In this document: positions 6,558 through 8,413 of the stretch, one piece after another
Layout: each line of letters opens with the position of its first letter
Position numbering within the stretch: the stretch's first letter is position 1
From: CAYVBE01 sp964448935
Lineage (GTDB): Bacteria; Planctomycetota; Brocadiia; SM23-32
Direction of reading: 5' to 3'
DNA: 8,413 nt
Assembly: GCA_964448935.1 (NCBI GenBank)
Contig: CAYVBE010000184.1
Coordinates: 1 to 8,413, forward strand
Program-made: the position numbers and the translations under genes
The notes under the pieces: model-generated
Seen by the model: only the letters and a program-made list of their open reading frames with translations
Database searches by the model: none
What the model was told of the DNA's origin: nothing

Positions 6558-7503
6558 CCTGCAGGCGGACTTTGCTGAATCCCTTTCGGAGATCCGTCAG
6601 CTTTACCTCCAGGACGCGCTGCTTGAAACAGTCGCCGGGCTTCCCATCGGCGAGATAGACCGGGAACTCAATGAACTTGTCCCCGAGTTCGCTCTGGCCG
6701 CTCTGGCTTCCCACGGTATGCGTGGAGAGCTTCTGTTTCCCGTCCCTATCATTCTGCGGAAGAACCCGTTCCTGCCGGGTTACTACCGCCTGCTGCTCGG
6801 CTTCAGCCGGAAAGCATTCTACAGGGCGGAGCTTGACCTGAGTCGTTTCGTAAAGATGGAGGACGAAGGGCGCATAACGGACGGCAACGTTCACAGCATT
6901 GAGCCGCTTTGCGAGGAGATGATTCGGGCCGCCGGGCAACTGCTCTCCGGGCTTCGCGAAGGGCAGATCAGCAGCTCACTCCTCGATGACCTGACCCTTC
7001 TGACGCTTGGGGCGCAGTTGAGGGGCGGTGCCAACGTCCAACGGGGTGCGGTTGGGATCAAGCAGGTGTTCGAGGTAGTGGAGGCCATTGTGGCTGACAA
7101 CGCGGTCGAGACAGAGCCTACGCGGATACGTCTTGAAAATGCTGCTGGCCGTGCCGTCCTGGTGGAATTTGCTCCTGACCCGGACATTATCATACGGGAG
7201 GCTATGTCTCCGGAGAATTTCCGGAATATGATCGCCATTGAAGTCAAGGCGGGGCAGGACTACAGCAACATTCATAACCGCATAGGGGAAGCGGAAAAGA
7301 GCCACCAGAAAGCGCGCGACCGCGGGTATGTCGAATGTTGGACGGTGTACAACGTGGACGGGCTTGACCTGGAGATGGCGCGGCGGGAGTCGCCCACGAC
7401 AAACCGGTTCTACAAGCTGGATGAACTGCTCAGCGGAACCGGCGGAGAGTATGAAGATTTCAAATCCCGCCTCATCTCCCTCACGGGCATCCCGTCCTCG
7501 TAG
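6526..7503 (+). CDS. Type II restriction endonuclease, XcyI family
   Basis: A 325-residue protein that I recognise as resembling the XcyI/Cfr9I group of type II endonucleases, which cut CCCGGG; family lengths are similar. A PD-(D/E)XK-like active site is visible: the PDPD acids (Asp218/Asp220) precede a hydrophobic strand, IAIEVKAG (236-243), with Glu239 and Lys241. Just after comes a polar helix, NIHNRIGEAEKSHQKARDRG (248-267), probably conserved and close to the active site. The N-terminal half has no recognisable motif and may hold DNA contacts. The start has a good ribosome site and overlaps the methyltransferase end by 32 nt in another frame, an arrangement typical of coupled M-R operons. 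No controller gene is present. Base composition is lower in GC than the flanking genes. Other PD-(D/E)XK type II families remain possible, so the target should be treated as predicted. Confidence 0.78.
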   Translation: MARSIRVPEPDLQADFAESLSEIRQLYLQDALLETVAGLPIGEIDRELNELVPEFALAALASHGMRGELLFPVPIILRKNPFLPGYYRLLLGFSRKAFYRAELDLSRFVKMEDEGRITDGNVHSIEPLCEEMIRAAGQLLSGLREGQISSSLLDDLTLLTLGAQLRGGANVQRGAVGIKQVFEVVEAIVADNAVETEPTRIRLENAAGRAVLVEFAPDPDIIIREAMSPENFRNMIAIEVKAGQDYSNIHNRIGEAEKSHQKARDRGYVECWTVYNVDGLDLEMARRESPTTNRFYKLDELLSGTGGEYEDFKSRLISLTGIPSS

Positions 7504-7528
7504 TCGTCTCGCCACGGGGGCCACTCAG

Positions 7529-7546
7529 ACGGCTCGCTGGAGTGAG
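7529..7546 (+). repeat. Right copy of 18-bp direct repeat flanking the RM cassette
   Basis: ACGGCTCGCTGGAGTGAG, 17 of 18 identical to the nth 3' end at 5516-5533. Read in the nth frame it would encode Gly-Ser-Leu-Glu-stop, against Gly-Ala-Leu-Glu-stop in nth. The two copies are offset by 2013 bp. It lies between the nuclease stop and the stop of the minus-strand gene. Confidence 0.85.
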
Positions 7547-7554
7547 CTTACTCC
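7539..7554. terminator. Short palindrome across the convergent gene ends
   Basis: GGAGTGAGCTTACTCC can fold on the plus-strand transcript into a 6-bp stem (one G-U pair) with loop AGCU. It overlaps the TAA stop of the minus-strand gene (7548-7550) and part of the right direct repeat. No T-run follows on either strand, so termination would be weak. The position between convergent genes supports the call; the structure itself is small. Confidence 0.3.
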
Positions 7555-8348
7555 GACAGCATGGTCTCCAGCCTTTCCAGCCGGTCCTCCAGGTCCCGGT
7601 AGTTGCGTCTGAGGTCCAGGAAGACGGTGGTTCTCACGAAGGCGCGGTCGCGGTCGTAGAGGCGGTCAATGTCTTCTTCCAGGTCTTCGATCTCACCGCT
7701 AACGTCCCGCGCGAATTCCTCCAGCCGCCGGAGCCGCTCTCCGGCCCGCTCGAAGGAGTCTCGCATTTCCTTTAGCACCTCCTCCTGGCGGCGCACGGAG
7801 GCGAGTTCTTCTTTGGCCAGCTCCTTGCTGATCCGCGCCGCTTCGGCCTCGTGGGCGGCCTTTCGCAGTTCCTCTTCTTTGAGCGCCTCCCGGTGCCATT
7901 CTTCGCGTTCCGCGGCCACCGCTTCCAGTTTGGCCCGTAGCCGCTCCGCCTGCTCCTCCGCAGGTGCGTGCTCGATGGCCCTGCGGTAGGCGCGGCGGGC
8001 CTTGATAAACGCCTCCGGCGGGTCCGCGGCCCCCCACGCCCGGTCGCGCCACGCGTCGCCCACTTCTTCGTAATACTCATAGGTAGGCAGCGTGAACCGG
8101 TTGATCTTCTGCAGACTGTCCAGCGGATAGGCCATCGGGGACCGGCCGGGCGGGTCTATCCGCAGGGAAGTTTCCGTCTCCAACACGATGCGGCCGCGGA
8201 TGGGCTGGTCCTTGATCCATATCTCGGCCATGGGAACGCTGTCGGCGGGGCGGTTCTCCGGCACGGATTCTGCGGCCAGCGCCGACGAGATCAAAAACAG
8301 AACGCCGATGGACAGGGCAGTGACGATAGACGACGTCTCTCTCAACAT
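7548..8348 (-). CDS. Exported coiled-coil protein of unknown function
   Basis: A 266-residue protein not recognised as a named family. Residues 1-25 form a signal peptide with a hydrophobic core (9-24) and an ALA cut site. Residues about 41-85 form a short beta-type segment (AEIWIKDQPIRGRIVLE, then a charged turn and YPLDSLQKI), reminiscent of small Sm-like or barrel modules common in secreted proteins. Residues about 90-145 are helical, with a YEYYEEVGDAW / ARRAYRRAIEHAP pattern that could be one or two degenerate TPR helices. Residues about 130-265 are almost entirely Glu/Arg/Lys/Ala/Leu with heptad-like spacing, a long coiled coil. Start ATG 8348 has GGAGG 5 nt upstream. It is convergent with the restriction cassette and, before insertion, probably with nth, and is unlikely to be functionally tied to either. 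Confidence 0.75.
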   Translation of the reverse strand: MLRETSSIVTALSIGVLFLISSALAAESVPENRPADSVPMAEIWIKDQPIRGRIVLETETSLRIDPPGRSPMAYPLDSLQKINRFTLPTYEYYEEVGDAWRDRAWGAADPPEAFIKARRAYRRAIEHAPAEEQAERLRAKLEAVAAEREEWHREALKEEELRKAAHEAEAARISKELAKEELASVRRQEEVLKEMRDSFERAGERLRRLEEFARDVSGEIEDLEEDIDRLYDRDRAFVRTTVFLDLRRNYRDLEDRLERLETMLSE

Positions 8349-8378
8349 CTTCCCCTCCCTGTTAACTCGACTTTCGAC

Positions 8379-8384
8379 ATTATG
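8379..8384 (-). promoter_or_regulatory. Probable -10 element of the coiled-coil protein gene
   Basis: On the minus strand CATAAT (five of six bases of the consensus) lies 30 nt before the start codon, in the most AT-rich spot of the upstream region. No -35 match is seen at 16-19 nt spacing, so the promoter may need an activator, or the call may be wrong. Confidence 0.35.
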
Positions 8385-8405
8385 CTGCGCGGCTTTTGGC
8401 GCAGC
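8384..8405. repeat. 7-bp inverted repeat upstream of the coiled-coil gene
   Basis: GCTGCGC (8384-8390) and GCGCAGC (8399-8405) are perfect complements around the 8-nt spacer GGCTTTTG. It abuts the candidate -10 element, occupying the place of the -35 region, so it could be an operator. It could equally be a terminator hairpin for a gene beyond the right edge. Confidence 0.4.
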
Positions 8406-8413
8406 GGTGCATC

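Noticed and set aside
5534..7534. Transposon or integron cassette carrying the RM genes
   Set aside because: No transposase, integrase, terminal inverted repeats or recognisable integron attC site is visible. Only the direct repeat is supported, so no mobile-element type is named.
7522..7544. CACTC (7522-7526) / GAGTG (7540-7544) pairing as a nuclease-gene terminator
   Set aside because: Only five base pairs around a 13-nt loop and no T-run, and it competes with the better palindrome at 7539-7554.

Overview
The window is GC-rich bacterial DNA. There are no rRNA or tRNA genes, no CRISPR array and no transposase. Two predicted secreted proteins are of kinds common in uncultured or environmental Gram-negative-like phyla: a SpoIVB/S55-type protein outside any sporulation context and a beta-propeller protein. 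I cannot name the phylum from the sequence, and I see no sporulation genes.

Layout: positions 213-5532 hold four plus-strand genes so tightly packed that they look like one operon. They are (i) an exported S55 (SpoIVB-like) peptidase-domain protein, (ii) an exported protein with a seven-repeat propeller and C-terminal Ig/FnIII-like domains, (iii) a lone beta subunit of a class I (Fe-S) fumarate hydratase-type hydro-lyase, and (iv) an endonuclease III with intact catalytic Lys/Asp and four Fe-S cysteines. Genes i and ii are separated by 4 nt, and genes iii and iv share one base in TGATG. The first two genes probably work in the envelope or periplasm; the last two are cytoplasmic enzymes of central metabolism and base-excision repair.

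Positions about 5534-7528 carry a compact type II restriction-modification cassette. It has a hairpin, a good sigma-70-like promoter (TTGACT-17-TATTCT), a beta-class SPPY methyltransferase (probably N4-cytosine), and an overlapping XcyI-family PD-(D/E)XK endonuclease. By family membership the likely target is CCCGGG. The cassette is visibly less GC-rich than both flanks. It is bracketed by an 18-bp direct repeat (17/18 identical) that is the very 3' end of the endonuclease III gene. Removing the cassette and one repeat copy restores a convergent gene junction with a palindrome spanning both stop codons. I read this as the scar of a horizontal insertion at the 3' end of nth.

Positions 7548-8348 (minus strand) encode an exported coiled-coil protein of unknown function, convergent with the cassette. 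A likely -10 element and a 7-bp inverted repeat lie upstream of it at the window edge.

The restriction-modification system belongs to a known family. What deserves follow-up is how it is inserted, the orphan fumarase beta subunit, and the reversed Ser/His order of the S55 protein.
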